Shown: piece after piece, positions 31,000 to 38,369 of the stretch
Position numbering within the stretch: the first letter of the stretch is position 1
How the letters are laid out: each line of letters opens with the position of its first letter
Notes under the pieces: generated by a model
The model's database searches: none
What the model was told of the DNA's origin: nothing
What the model saw: only the letters and a program-made list of their open reading frames with translations
Assembly: GCA_046076045.1 (NCBI GenBank)
Contig: JBJTRI010000172.1
Coordinates: 1 to 42,807, forward strand
Origin: JAIOPA01 sp046076045
GTDB lineage: Bacteria; Eisenbacteria; RBG-16-71-46
DNA length: 42,807 nucleotides
Direction of reading: 5' to 3'
Translations under genes and position numbers: made by a program

Positions 31000-33853
31000 C
31001 GAACCAGGTGTCTCCGGCGCCCACCGACACGGTGAGCGGTACCCTCAAAGGGTAGCAGCCCTCCATCTCGCGTTTCACCAGCGAAGAGATGGAGTCGGCC
31101 TCCCCCCGGGGGCACTCCACCAACAACTCGTCGTGCACCTGCAGCAAAAGGCGCGAACCCGGCCGCTTCGAGAGTGCACGATGCACGCTCAACATGGCGA
31201 GTTTGACGAGGTCGGCGGCGGAACCCTGGATCGGCGTGTTCACGGCGGCGCGTTCGGCGAACGAGCGCTCCATGCCGTTGCCGCTGCGCAGCTCGGGCAG
31301 GTAGCGGCGGCGGCCGAGCAGCGTGGCCACCCAACCGCGCTCGCGCGCGTCGGCGAGCGTGGCGTCGAGGTAGCGGCGCACCCCGGCGTAGACGGCGAAG
31401 TAGTCCTCGATGAACGTCTTCGCCTCCTGCAGCTCGAGCCCCATCTGCTGCGCGAGGCTGCGCGCGCCCATGCCGTAGAGCACGCCGAAGTTCACGATCT
31501 TGGCGCGCGCGCGCAGCTCGGGCGGGACGTCGCCCTCGAGCTTGAAGATGCGGCGCGCGGTGGCGGCGTGCACGTCCTCGCCGGCGGTGAACGCCTCGAC
31601 GAGGTGCGGGTCCTCCGAGAGGTGCGCGAGCACGCGCAGTTCGATCTGCGAGTAGTCGGCGCCCACCAGCACGCACCCGGGCGCGGCCACGAACGCGCGC
31701 CGGATGGCGCGGCCCTGCGGCGTGCGCATGGGGATGTTCTGCAGGTTGGGGTCGAGCGACGACAACCGCCCGGTCGCCGCCCCGGTCTGCTCGAACGTGG
31801 TGTGCACGCGCCCGTCGCGCGGGTCGCGCGCGAGCGGCAGCGTGTCCACGTAGGTGGACTTGAGCTTGGTGAGCGCGCGCCACTCGAGCAGCAGGCGCGG
31901 GAACTCGTGCTGGCCCGCCAGCCCCTCGAGCACCTCGGAGTCGGTGGACCAGCCGGTCTTGGTCTTGCGGCCGGTCGGCAGGCCCAGCTTCTCGAACAGC
32001 ACGCGTCCCAGCTGCGGCCCGCTTGCCAGGTTGAACGTCTCGCCCGCGAGCGCGTACAGCCGCTCCTCGAGCGTGGCCAACTCGCGCGCCATGTCGGCCG
32101 ACATGCCCTCGAGCACCGCGGCGTCGAGCGCCACCCCGGTGCGCTCCATGGCCACCAGCACCTCGATGAGCGGGTGCTCGAGTTGCGTGTAGAGCTTGCC
32201 CTGCTCGCGCGCCTTGAGCTGCGCGCGCAGCGCGTCGGCGAGCGGCAGCAGCGCGGCCGCCTGCCGTCCGGCGCGCTCGGCCACGTCGGCGACCGCGAGC
32301 GCGCCCGGACCGGTGCGCGGCCGACCGCGCACGACCGGCGGCTCGATCGCGTCGAGCCCCACGCCGAGCACGTCGCCCGCGAGCGCGATGAGGTCGTGGT
32401 CGCGCTGCGGGTCGCACAGGAACGAGCCCACGTGCACGTCGAAGCCGTGCGCGGCCACCCCCACCCCGCCCGCGGCGAGCGCGTGGATCGCCGACTTCCA
32501 GTCGTGCGCGACCTTCTCCACCGTGGGGTCGGCGAGGATCGCGCCGAACCACCGGCGCAGCCGCTCGGCGTCCACGTTGGGACCGGCCTCGTGCGCGAGC
32601 GGCACGTAGCAGTGCGCACCGCTGCGCACCGCGAACGCCACGCCCACGAGCGTCGAGGTGCGTGGTGTGGCCCCGTGCGTGACGGGCAGCACCGCGAGCC
32701 CGTGCACGGCGCGTGCGCGCACCTCGTGCACGCGCGCCTCGAGCGCGTCGGGGGCCAGCCCGGGCGCGGGCCCGGCCGAGTCCTCGGCGGCGGGCGCGAA
32801 CAGGTCGCCCTGCGCGGTGGGCGCGAGCGTGGGCGGCAACGGCGCAACCGGCGGCGCGATGGTGCCGACGCCGAACAGCGAGCCCTGCCCGGGGGCGGGC
32901 GCGTCGTCGCGCTGCTCGGCCGCGGTGCCGCGGCGCTCCGCGGGCCGCGCGGCCACGGGCGCGCCAGCCTCGGCCGCGCCCACGCCCTCGGACTCGGCCA
33001 GCTTGGCGAGCCGCTGCACCTCCCACTGGCGCGCGAACGCCAGCAGGTCGTCGCGGCGCACGGGCGCGACCGGCAGGTCGTCGAGCGTGAGCCCGAGGTC
33101 GAGGTCGCGCTGCACGGTGGCGAGTTCGCGCGACAGGTAGGCCAGCGCCTTGTTCTCGCGCAGCTTCTTGTTGAGCGCGGGCTTCTTGACCGCGTCGAGG
33201 TGGTCGTAGAGCGCGTCGAGCGAGCCGTGCTCGCGCAGGAGCTCGACCGCGGTCTTCTCGCCGATCCCGGGCACGCCGGGATAGCCGTCGGAGGCGTCGC
33301 CCATGAGCGCGAGCACGTCGCGGATGTGCTCGGGGCCCACGCCCCACTTGGCACGCACCCCGGCCGCGTCGAGCAGCGTGAACTCGTCGCCCTTCTGTCC
33401 CGGGGCGACCACGGTGACGTGCGGGTCCACGAGCTGCAGCATGTCCTTGTCGCCGGTGACGAGCAGCACCTCGTAGCCCGCCTCGCTGCCCATGCGCGCG
33501 AGCGTGGCCATGACGTCGTCGGCCTCCATGCCCGGCTTCTCGATCACGGGCAGGCCGAGGCAGCGCGCGAGGTCCTCGATCGGCGCGAGCTGCGAGCGCA
33601 GGTCGTCGGGCATGGGCGGACGGTGCGCCTTGTAGTCGGGGTACAGCTCGTGGCGGAACGTGGGCCCCGGACCGTCCCACGCGAGCGCCCAGCGGTCGGG
33701 GCGCAGTTCGCGGCGGTAGCGCATGAGCATGTTGCCCATACCGAAGATGGCCGAGGTGTTCTCGCCGCGCGAGTTGCGCAGCGGCCGCCCGATGAACGCG
33801 TAGTAGGCGCGGTACGCGAGCCCGAGCGCGTCGAGGACGACGAGACGCGGCAC
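30989..33853 (-). CDS. polA: DNA polymerase I, proofreading domain apparently inactive
   Basis: The 954-residue protein has an N-terminal FEN-like 5'-nuclease domain (about 1-290: LVVLDALGLAYRAYYAF, PGMEADDVMATLA, VTGDKDMLQLV, PGIGEKTAVELL), a long Ala/Pro-rich linker, a 3'-5' exonuclease-like domain and the polymerase domain. Polymerase motif A has Asp733 (GADYSQIELR), motif B is KIVNFGVLYG near 785, and motif C is HDE at 907-909. In the exonuclease-like region the DxE motif is replaced by LPVTH, and the second acidic site is also not conserved, as in Taq or Bst polymerase. The GTG at 33853 is eight bases after the methyltransferase stop. Confidence 0.95.
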   Translation of the reverse strand: MPRLVVLDALGLAYRAYYAFIGRPLRNSRGENTSAIFGMGNMLMRYRRELRPDRWALAWDGPGPTFRHELYPDYKAHRPPMPDDLRSQLAPIEDLARCLGLPVIEKPGMEADDVMATLARMGSEAGYEVLLVTGDKDMLQLVDPHVTVVAPGQKGDEFTLLDAAGVRAKWGVGPEHIRDVLALMGDASDGYPGVPGIGEKTAVELLREHGSLDALYDHLDAVKKPALNKKLRENKALAYLSRELATVQRDLDLGLTLDDLPVAPVRRDDLLAFARQWEVQRLAKLAESEGVGAAEAGAPVAARPAERRGTAAEQRDDAPAPGQGSLFGVGTIAPPVAPLPPTLAPTAQGDLFAPAAEDSAGPAPGLAPDALEARVHEVRARAVHGLAVLPVTHGATPRTSTLVGVAFAVRSGAHCYVPLAHEAGPNVDAERLRRWFGAILADPTVEKVAHDWKSAIHALAAGGVGVAAHGFDVHVGSFLCDPQRDHDLIALAGDVLGVGLDAIEPPVVRGRPRTGPGALAVADVAERAGRQAAALLPLADALRAQLKAREQGKLYTQLEHPLIEVLVAMERTGVALDAAVLEGMSADMARELATLEERLYALAGETFNLASGPQLGRVLFEKLGLPTGRKTKTGWSTDSEVLEGLAGQHEFPRLLLEWRALTKLKSTYVDTLPLARDPRDGRVHTTFEQTGAATGRLSSLDPNLQNIPMRTPQGRAIRRAFVAAPGCVLVGADYSQIELRVLAHLSEDPHLVEAFTAGEDVHAATARRIFKLEGDVPPELRARAKIVNFGVLYGMGARSLAQQMGLELQEAKTFIEDYFAVYAGVRRYLDATLADARERGWVATLLGRRRYLPELRSGNGMERSFAERAAVNTPIQGSAADLVKLAMLSVHRALSKRPGSRLLLQVHDELLVECPRGEADSISSLVKREMEGCYPLRVPLTVSVGAGDTWFDVH

Positions 33854-33861
33854 GGCGGGCC

Positions 33862-34587
33862 CTAGCCCCGCCGGCGGCAGGCGAGCAGTTTGTTGGCGGC
33901 GGGGTCGTTCCCCGCGCCGAGCTCGAGCAGCATGCGGTCGAGCCCCAGCAGCAGCCCGGGCCAGCGGTTGAGGAACCGCCACGGGCCGAGGTGCCGGTTG
34001 AGCAGCACGTGCGTGGGCACCAGTTGCTCGCGCTCGAGCCCGGCCGCACGCAGCACGTCGAGGTAGCGCGACAGCGGCCGCATGACGTTGTGCTCGGCGA
34101 GCGCGGGCCGGTCCGAGAACACGTCGGTCACGAGCAACATGCCGCCCGGGGCGACCGCGCCCGCGAGGTGGCGAAGCGCCGCCTCCCAGCGCGCGTCGTC
34201 GGTGATGTGGTAGAGCACGTCGAACACGTTGACGAGGTCGTACGGCCCGCCCGGCACGCCCTCGGAGACGTCGGCGCGCTCGAAGCGCTGCCCGGGGTAG
34301 CGCTCGGCGAGACGGTCCACGCTCACCTGCGCGATGTCCACGCCGGTGTAGTACGCGCCGCGCGAGACGTAGTAGTCGGTCCAGAACCCGGTGCCGCAAC
34401 CCACGTCGAGCACGCGCCGACCGTTGGGCGTGAGGCAGGCGCGCTCGAGCACGCCGGTGAGCACGTCGGCGCGCAGCCGGTAGCAGGCGCGGTTGTAGGC
34501 GAGCGACAACCCGGTCTCGCCCGTGCCGCGCAGGTCGAACTGCTCGGACAGGCGCTGCTCCCAGAACTCCTGCGGGCGGTAGCTCAC
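33862..34587 (-). CDS. Class I SAM-dependent methyltransferase
   Basis: The 241-residue protein has the SAM-binding motif VLDVGCGTGFWT, the acidic loop VDIAQVSVDRL, and motif NVFDVLYHI, typical of class I methyltransferases of the Methyltransf_11/25 type. The substrate is unknown. The GTG at 34587 overlaps the nadD stop (GTGA). It lies between nadD and polA, an operon position that does not reveal a target; small-molecule or lipid methylation would be guesses. Confidence 0.85.
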   Translation of the reverse strand: MSYRPQEFWEQRLSEQFDLRGTGETGLSLAYNRACYRLRADVLTGVLERACLTPNGRRVLDVGCGTGFWTDYYVSRGAYYTGVDIAQVSVDRLAERYPGQRFERADVSEGVPGGPYDLVNVFDVLYHITDDARWEAALRHLAGAVAPGGMLLVTDVFSDRPALAEHNVMRPLSRYLDVLRAAGLEREQLVPTHVLLNRHLGPWRFLNRWPGLLLGLDRMLLELGAGNDPAANKLLACRRRG

Positions 34588-35237
34588 GTGGTCGATCCCT
34601 TCGCCGCGCGACGCGGCGTGCTGCGGTAGAGCCCGTGACGCTCGGCGTAGCGGCCGACCGCGTCGGGCACGAGGTAGCGCGTCCCCCAGCCCGCGGCCGC
34701 GCGCTCGCGGATCGCGCTCGAGGACACCTCGAGCCCGGGGTTGGAGAGCCATACCACGCCCTGCCCCCGCCTCGTCCAGCGGGACCGGCGCGGCGGGCGG
34801 CTGCCGGGGCGGACCGCCACCACCAGCACGGCGTGCTCGGCGATGCCCTCGGGCTCGCGCCAGGTGTCGAAGGTCGCGAACATGTCGGCGCCCATGAGCA
34901 GGTGCAGGCGGGCCCCCGGCCACGCTGCGGCGAGTGCGCGCACCGTGTCCACGGTGTACGACGGGCCGCGCCGCCGGGTCTCGAGCGGGCTCGCCTCGAA
35001 CGACGGGTTGTCGCGCACCGCGAGCCGCGTCATGGCGAGCCGGTGCGTGGCCGTCGAGCGCGCCTGCCCCGCCTTGTGCGGCGGGACGCCGGCGGGCACG
35101 AACACCACGCGGTCGAGTGCGAGTTCGAGGCGCGCCCACTCGGCGAGCGCGAGGTGGCCGAAGTGCGGCGGGTCGAACGAGCCGCCGAGGATGCCGATGC
35201 GCTCGCGGGAGCGGGCGCGCACCGGCCGCGGGCTCAC
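34584..35237 (-). CDS. nadD: Nicotinate-nucleotide adenylyltransferase
   Basis: The 217-residue protein has the nucleotidyltransferase motif GGSFDPPHFGHLALAEWA and the C-terminal SSSAIRERAAAG, matching NadD. It adenylates nicotinate mononucleotide in NAD synthesis. VPAGVPPHK and LLMGADMFATFDTW are also diagnostic. The GTG at 35237 overlaps the bamD stop (GTGA). The N-terminal 12 residues are basic (SPRPVRARSRER). Confidence 0.94.
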   Translation of the reverse strand: MSPRPVRARSRERIGILGGSFDPPHFGHLALAEWARLELALDRVVFVPAGVPPHKAGQARSTATHRLAMTRLAVRDNPSFEASPLETRRRGPSYTVDTVRALAAAWPGARLHLLMGADMFATFDTWREPEGIAEHAVLVVAVRPGSRPPRRSRWTRRGQGVVWLSNPGLEVSSSAIRERAAAGWGTRYLVPDAVGRYAERHGLYRSTPRRAAKGSTT

Positions 35238-36073
35238 GGCGCCATGCCGCCCGGCATGCTGGGCGGCGGCGGCTCGTTGGGGTCGGCGCGCCGCTTGGTG
35301 CGCGCCACCTTGGTCCAGCCCGAGACCTGCTGGCGCGTACGCGCCGCGCGCAGCGCGGCCGGCGTGCCCGGGACCTCGGCCTCGAGGTCGCGCAGCACGG
35401 CGATCGCGGTGTCGCGCTCGCCCAGCCGCGCGCTCGCGATCGCCCACCCGATGAGGGCGTCGGTATAGACCGGGCTCTCGGAGTACTCGGTGAGCACGTC
35501 GCGGAAGTAGCGCCGCGCCGACTCGTACTCGCGCAGGTGCACGTACAGGTCACCGGTGCGGTACAGCTTCGTCGCCAGCCGCTCGCGCGCCTCGGCGATG
35601 CGGCGCGTGGCGGTGGGCCCGAGCCAGTGGTCGGGGTGCTCGCGCCGGAACGTCATCCACTGGTCGAGCGCCTTGATGGTGAAGTCCTGGTCGAAGTCGG
35701 GACCGCGCGCCTGCCCCCAGAACGCCTCGCCGATGCGGAACGTGGCCGAGGCGGCCGAGTCGCTCTCGGGGTAGTCGCGCAGCAGGCGCTCGAAGTCGGA
35801 CTGCGCGCCCGACCAGTCCTTGAGGCGCAGGTGGCAGAGCCCGAGCAGGTACACGGCCTCGTCCACGTAGGTGGAACCGGCGCTCGAGGTGCCGAACGGC
35901 GCCAGCGCCTCGACCGCGAGCGCGTAGTCGCCCTTGTCGTACAGCTTCTGCGCGAGGTCGAGACGGCTGCCCTCGTCGTGCACCTGCGGCAGCACGGCAC
36001 CGCCGCACCCGGCCACGACGGCCAGTGCGGCGGCGGCGAACCAGCGCCGGGCGGCGCGCACGCGACGGCTCAC
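35234..36073 (-). CDS. bamD: BamD/YfiO-type outer membrane assembly lipoprotein
   Basis: The 279-residue protein has a lipoprotein signal (WFAAAALAVVAGCGG, lipobox VAGC at residue 23) and TPR repeats of the BamD type (AQKLYDKGDYALAVEAL, YLLGLCHLRLKDWSGAQSDFERLL, DYPESDSAASATFRIGEAFW, LYVHLREYESARRYFRDVLTEY). BamD is the essential lipoprotein partner of BamA. The C-terminus is Lys/Arg/Pro-rich. The GTG at 36073 overlaps the stop of the upstream unknown gene (GTGA). Confidence 0.88.
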   Translation of the reverse strand: MSRRVRAARRWFAAAALAVVAGCGGAVLPQVHDEGSRLDLAQKLYDKGDYALAVEALAPFGTSSAGSTYVDEAVYLLGLCHLRLKDWSGAQSDFERLLRDYPESDSAASATFRIGEAFWGQARGPDFDQDFTIKALDQWMTFRREHPDHWLGPTATRRIAEARERLATKLYRTGDLYVHLREYESARRYFRDVLTEYSESPVYTDALIGWAIASARLGERDTAIAVLRDLEAEVPGTPAALRAARTRQQVSGWTKVARTKRRADPNEPPPPSMPGGMAP

Positions 36074-36825
36074 GGGCGGTTCTGGAAGAACAGCGCGACG
36101 AGCCCGCCGACCACGGCCACGACCACGATGGGCTCGATGACCTTGTCGATGTTGCGCTGCGGCGCGGGCGACTTGAGGTCGGGGTAGCGCTCCTCCTCGA
36201 CCAGCGCGAGCTGGCCGCGCGAGAAGCGGTCCACGAAGTTCTGGCCGAGGTCGGCGGTCCACAGCACGCGCGAGCTGTTGGGGTCGCGCATGGTGATGGA
36301 GCCGGTCACGAGCACCTGCCGCTCCACCTTGACGCGGCCCGGCAACCAGCCCACCAGCCGCAGGTAGGTGACCTTGGCCGAGCCGAGCGTGTACTCGATC
36401 ACGGGGTCGCCGGGGCGGCCGAACAGCATCTTGAGGCTGTCGTCGGGGATGACCGAGCGGCGCACGGTGACGTCGACGCCGCGCGCGGCGAGGGCCTTGA
36501 GGAGCGAGTGCTCGAGCACGAAGTTCATGGGGTGCTCGCGCGCCGGGGCCAGCACGGCGTGCGTGCCCGCGTCCACGATCGCCCCCGCGAGCGAGCGCGC
36601 CACGGCCGTGTCGGCCACGAACTGCGCGAGCTGCAGGTTGGTGTACGGCACGCGCGGACCGCGCGAGCGCACCACCGGCTCGAGGTACGAGTTCGCCACC
36701 GACAGCGTCGAGTCGTCGGGCGCGACGGGCCCGCTGGTGTACCGGAACTTCTTCGCCTCGGCGGTCGTCGCGCACACGGCCAGTACCAGCATGAGCACCG
36801 GCAGGGCGAGCTTGAAGGATCGCAT
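36070..36825 (-). CDS. Exported protein with C-terminal membrane segment, family not recognised
   Basis: The 251-residue protein has a signal peptide (about 1-24, LPVLMLVLAVCATTAEA). The periplasmic body contains PYTNLQLAQFVADTAVARSL, NFVLEHSLLKALAARGVDV, EYTLGSAKVTYLRL and ITMRDPNSSRVLWTADLGQNF, and one C-terminal hydrophobic segment (VIEPIVVVAVVGGLVALFF) ends three residues from the terminus. I do not recognise the family. The mid-section, which mentions resistance to variation of strand-rich blocks, loosely recalls LptE/CsgG-like exported assembly factors, but this is weak. It lies between rimO and bamD, overlaps bamD (GTGA) and has a good GAGGA box, so an envelope role is inferred. Confidence 0.75.
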   Translation of the reverse strand: MRSFKLALPVLMLVLAVCATTAEAKKFRYTSGPVAPDDSTLSVANSYLEPVVRSRGPRVPYTNLQLAQFVADTAVARSLAGAIVDAGTHAVLAPAREHPMNFVLEHSLLKALAARGVDVTVRRSVIPDDSLKMLFGRPGDPVIEYTLGSAKVTYLRLVGWLPGRVKVERQVLVTGSITMRDPNSSRVLWTADLGQNFVDRFSRGQLALVEEERYPDLKSPAPQRNIDKVIEPIVVVAVVGGLVALFFQNRP

Positions 36826-36839
36826 CCGTTGGTCCTCTT

Positions 36840-38369
36840 TCAACCGAGAATGTTCAGCGCCGGATCGGTGCCCCGGTCCACGCGCGCGAACAGGTCGTAG
36901 GCCGCCGCTCCGGTGACACGCACCGTCACGAGCTGCCCGGGCGAGAGCCCCTCCCCCTCCACCACCACGCCACCATCCACTTCCCACGCCGAGCCGGTCG
37001 TCCGCGCGGCCCACTGCCCGCGCCCGGCCGGCCCGTCGATCATCACCTTCATCGTGCGCCCGATGCGGGCGGCGAGTCGGTCGCGCGACAGCAGCTGCTG
37101 CCGGGCGAGCAGACGCGCCCGCCGGGACCGCCTCACCTGTATCGGCACCCGCGGGGCCATACCGTAGGAGGGCGTCTCGGGCTCCCGTTCGAACGGGAAC
37201 ACCACGACGTTCTCGAACGGCTCCTCCTCGATGTAGCGCATCAGGGTCTCGAAGTGCTCCTCGGTCTCCCCCGGGAACCCTACGATGAAGTTGGTCCGGA
37301 ACGCCACGCCGGGGATCCCGGCCCGGATCCGCCGCACCAGTGCGCGGGTGTCGCGCTCGGTCATGGCGCGCCCCATGGTGCGCAGCATGTCCTGCGCGAT
37401 GTGCTGGAGCGGCATGTCCACGTACGGCACGACGCGCTTGGCGGCGCCCCACGTCTCGATGAGCCGGTCGCTCCACAGGCGCGGGTACGTGTACTGCACC
37501 CGGATCCACTCGATCCCCTCGACGCGGTCGAGCGCCTGCAGCAGGTCGGCCAGTTCGAGCCCGCCCGGCAGGTCGGTGCCCCACCCGGTCGTGTCCTGCC
37601 CGATCAGGTTGAGCTCCTTCACGCCCGCGGCGGCGAGCGCGCGCGCCTCGTCGACGAGCTGCGCGAGCGGCTTGCTGCGCTGGTCGCCACGCAGGCGCGG
37701 GATGATGCAGAACGTGCAACGGTGGTCGCAGCCCTCGCTGATCTTGAGGTACGCGATGTGGCGCGGCGTGGTGAGCGCGCGCGGGCTGTCGGGCGCGAGC
37801 GCGCCCCCGGGGTCGGCACGCTCCACGATGCGCTCGTGCGCGCCGCGGCCCAGCAGGTGGCGGGCCGCGCCCACCACCTCGGCCCACTGGCCGGTGCCGA
37901 GCACGGCGTCCACCTGCGGGAACTCCGTGAGCAACGACTCGCCGGCGCGCTGCGCGAGGCAGCCGGTCACGATGAGGCCCTTGAGGCGCTTGGCCCGCTT
38001 GAGCTCGGCCAGGTCCTCGATCATGCCCTTGGACTCGCGCACCGCGCTCTGCAGGAACGCGCAGGTGTTGATGACCGCGATGTCGGCACCGTCGGCGCTG
38101 CCCACGGTGCGGAAGCCGTCCTTCACGAGCGCGCCCAGCATGTGCTCGCTGTCCACCGTGTTCTTGGGGCAACCCAGCGTGACGAACGCGATCGACGGGG
38201 CTTTGGCTGCGCGCGGTGCGGCGGCGGTGCGCGGCGCGGCGGCGGTGCGCGGTGCGGCGGCGGTGCGCGGCGCGGCGTTGTGACGCGAGCGCGCGGCCGG
38301 GGCCTTGCGGCTCGAGGCCTTGCGCGTGCTGGACGAGGTGCGGGCGGGGGCCTTGCGGGACGCGCTCAC
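36840..38369 (-). CDS. rimO: Ribosomal protein S12 methylthiotransferase RimO with low-complexity N-terminal tail
   Basis: The 509-residue protein has the UPF0004 domain cysteines at 67, 103 and 137 (LGCPKN, NTCAF, GCLAQ), the radical SAM cluster CDHRCTFC at 214-221, PRLRGDQRSKP, and a C-terminal TRAM domain. RimO adds a methylthio group to an aspartate of ribosomal protein S12. The chosen GTG at 38369 overlaps the ftsK stop (GTGA) and yields about 57 extra basic residues rich in Ala, Arg, Ser, Pro and Thr, including a six-residue repeat (TAAAPR). Usual RimO is about 440 residues. A start closer to residue 58 is possible but lacks a clear ribosome binding site. Confidence 0.92.
   Translation of the reverse strand: MSASRKAPARTSSSTRKASSRKAPAARSRHNAAPRTAAAPRTAAAPRTAAAPRAAKAPSIAFVTLGCPKNTVDSEHMLGALVKDGFRTVGSADGADIAVINTCAFLQSAVRESKGMIEDLAELKRAKRLKGLIVTGCLAQRAGESLLTEFPQVDAVLGTGQWAEVVGAARHLLGRGAHERIVERADPGGALAPDSPRALTTPRHIAYLKISEGCDHRCTFCIIPRLRGDQRSKPLAQLVDEARALAAAGVKELNLIGQDTTGWGTDLPGGLELADLLQALDRVEGIEWIRVQYTYPRLWSDRLIETWGAAKRVVPYVDMPLQHIAQDMLRTMGRAMTERDTRALVRRIRAGIPGVAFRTNFIVGFPGETEEHFETLMRYIEEEPFENVVVFPFEREPETPSYGMAPRVPIQVRRSRRARLLARQQLLSRDRLAARIGRTMKVMIDGPAGRGQWAARTTGSAWEVDGGVVVEGEGLSPGQLVTVRVTGAAAYDLFARVDRGTDPALNILG
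38224..38277 (-). repeat. Three tandem 18-bp repeats in the rimO 5' end
   Basis: The unit GCGGTGCGCGGCGCGGCG (with one C/T variant in the middle copy) occurs at 38224-38241, 38242-38259 and 38260-38277, preceded by a partial copy. It encodes TAAAPR repeats in the N-terminal tail of RimO. Confidence 0.95.

Noticed and set aside
30803..33865. Long plus-strand open frame opposite polA
   Set aside because: It is antisense to well-supported polA and coaE and lacks any domain signature.
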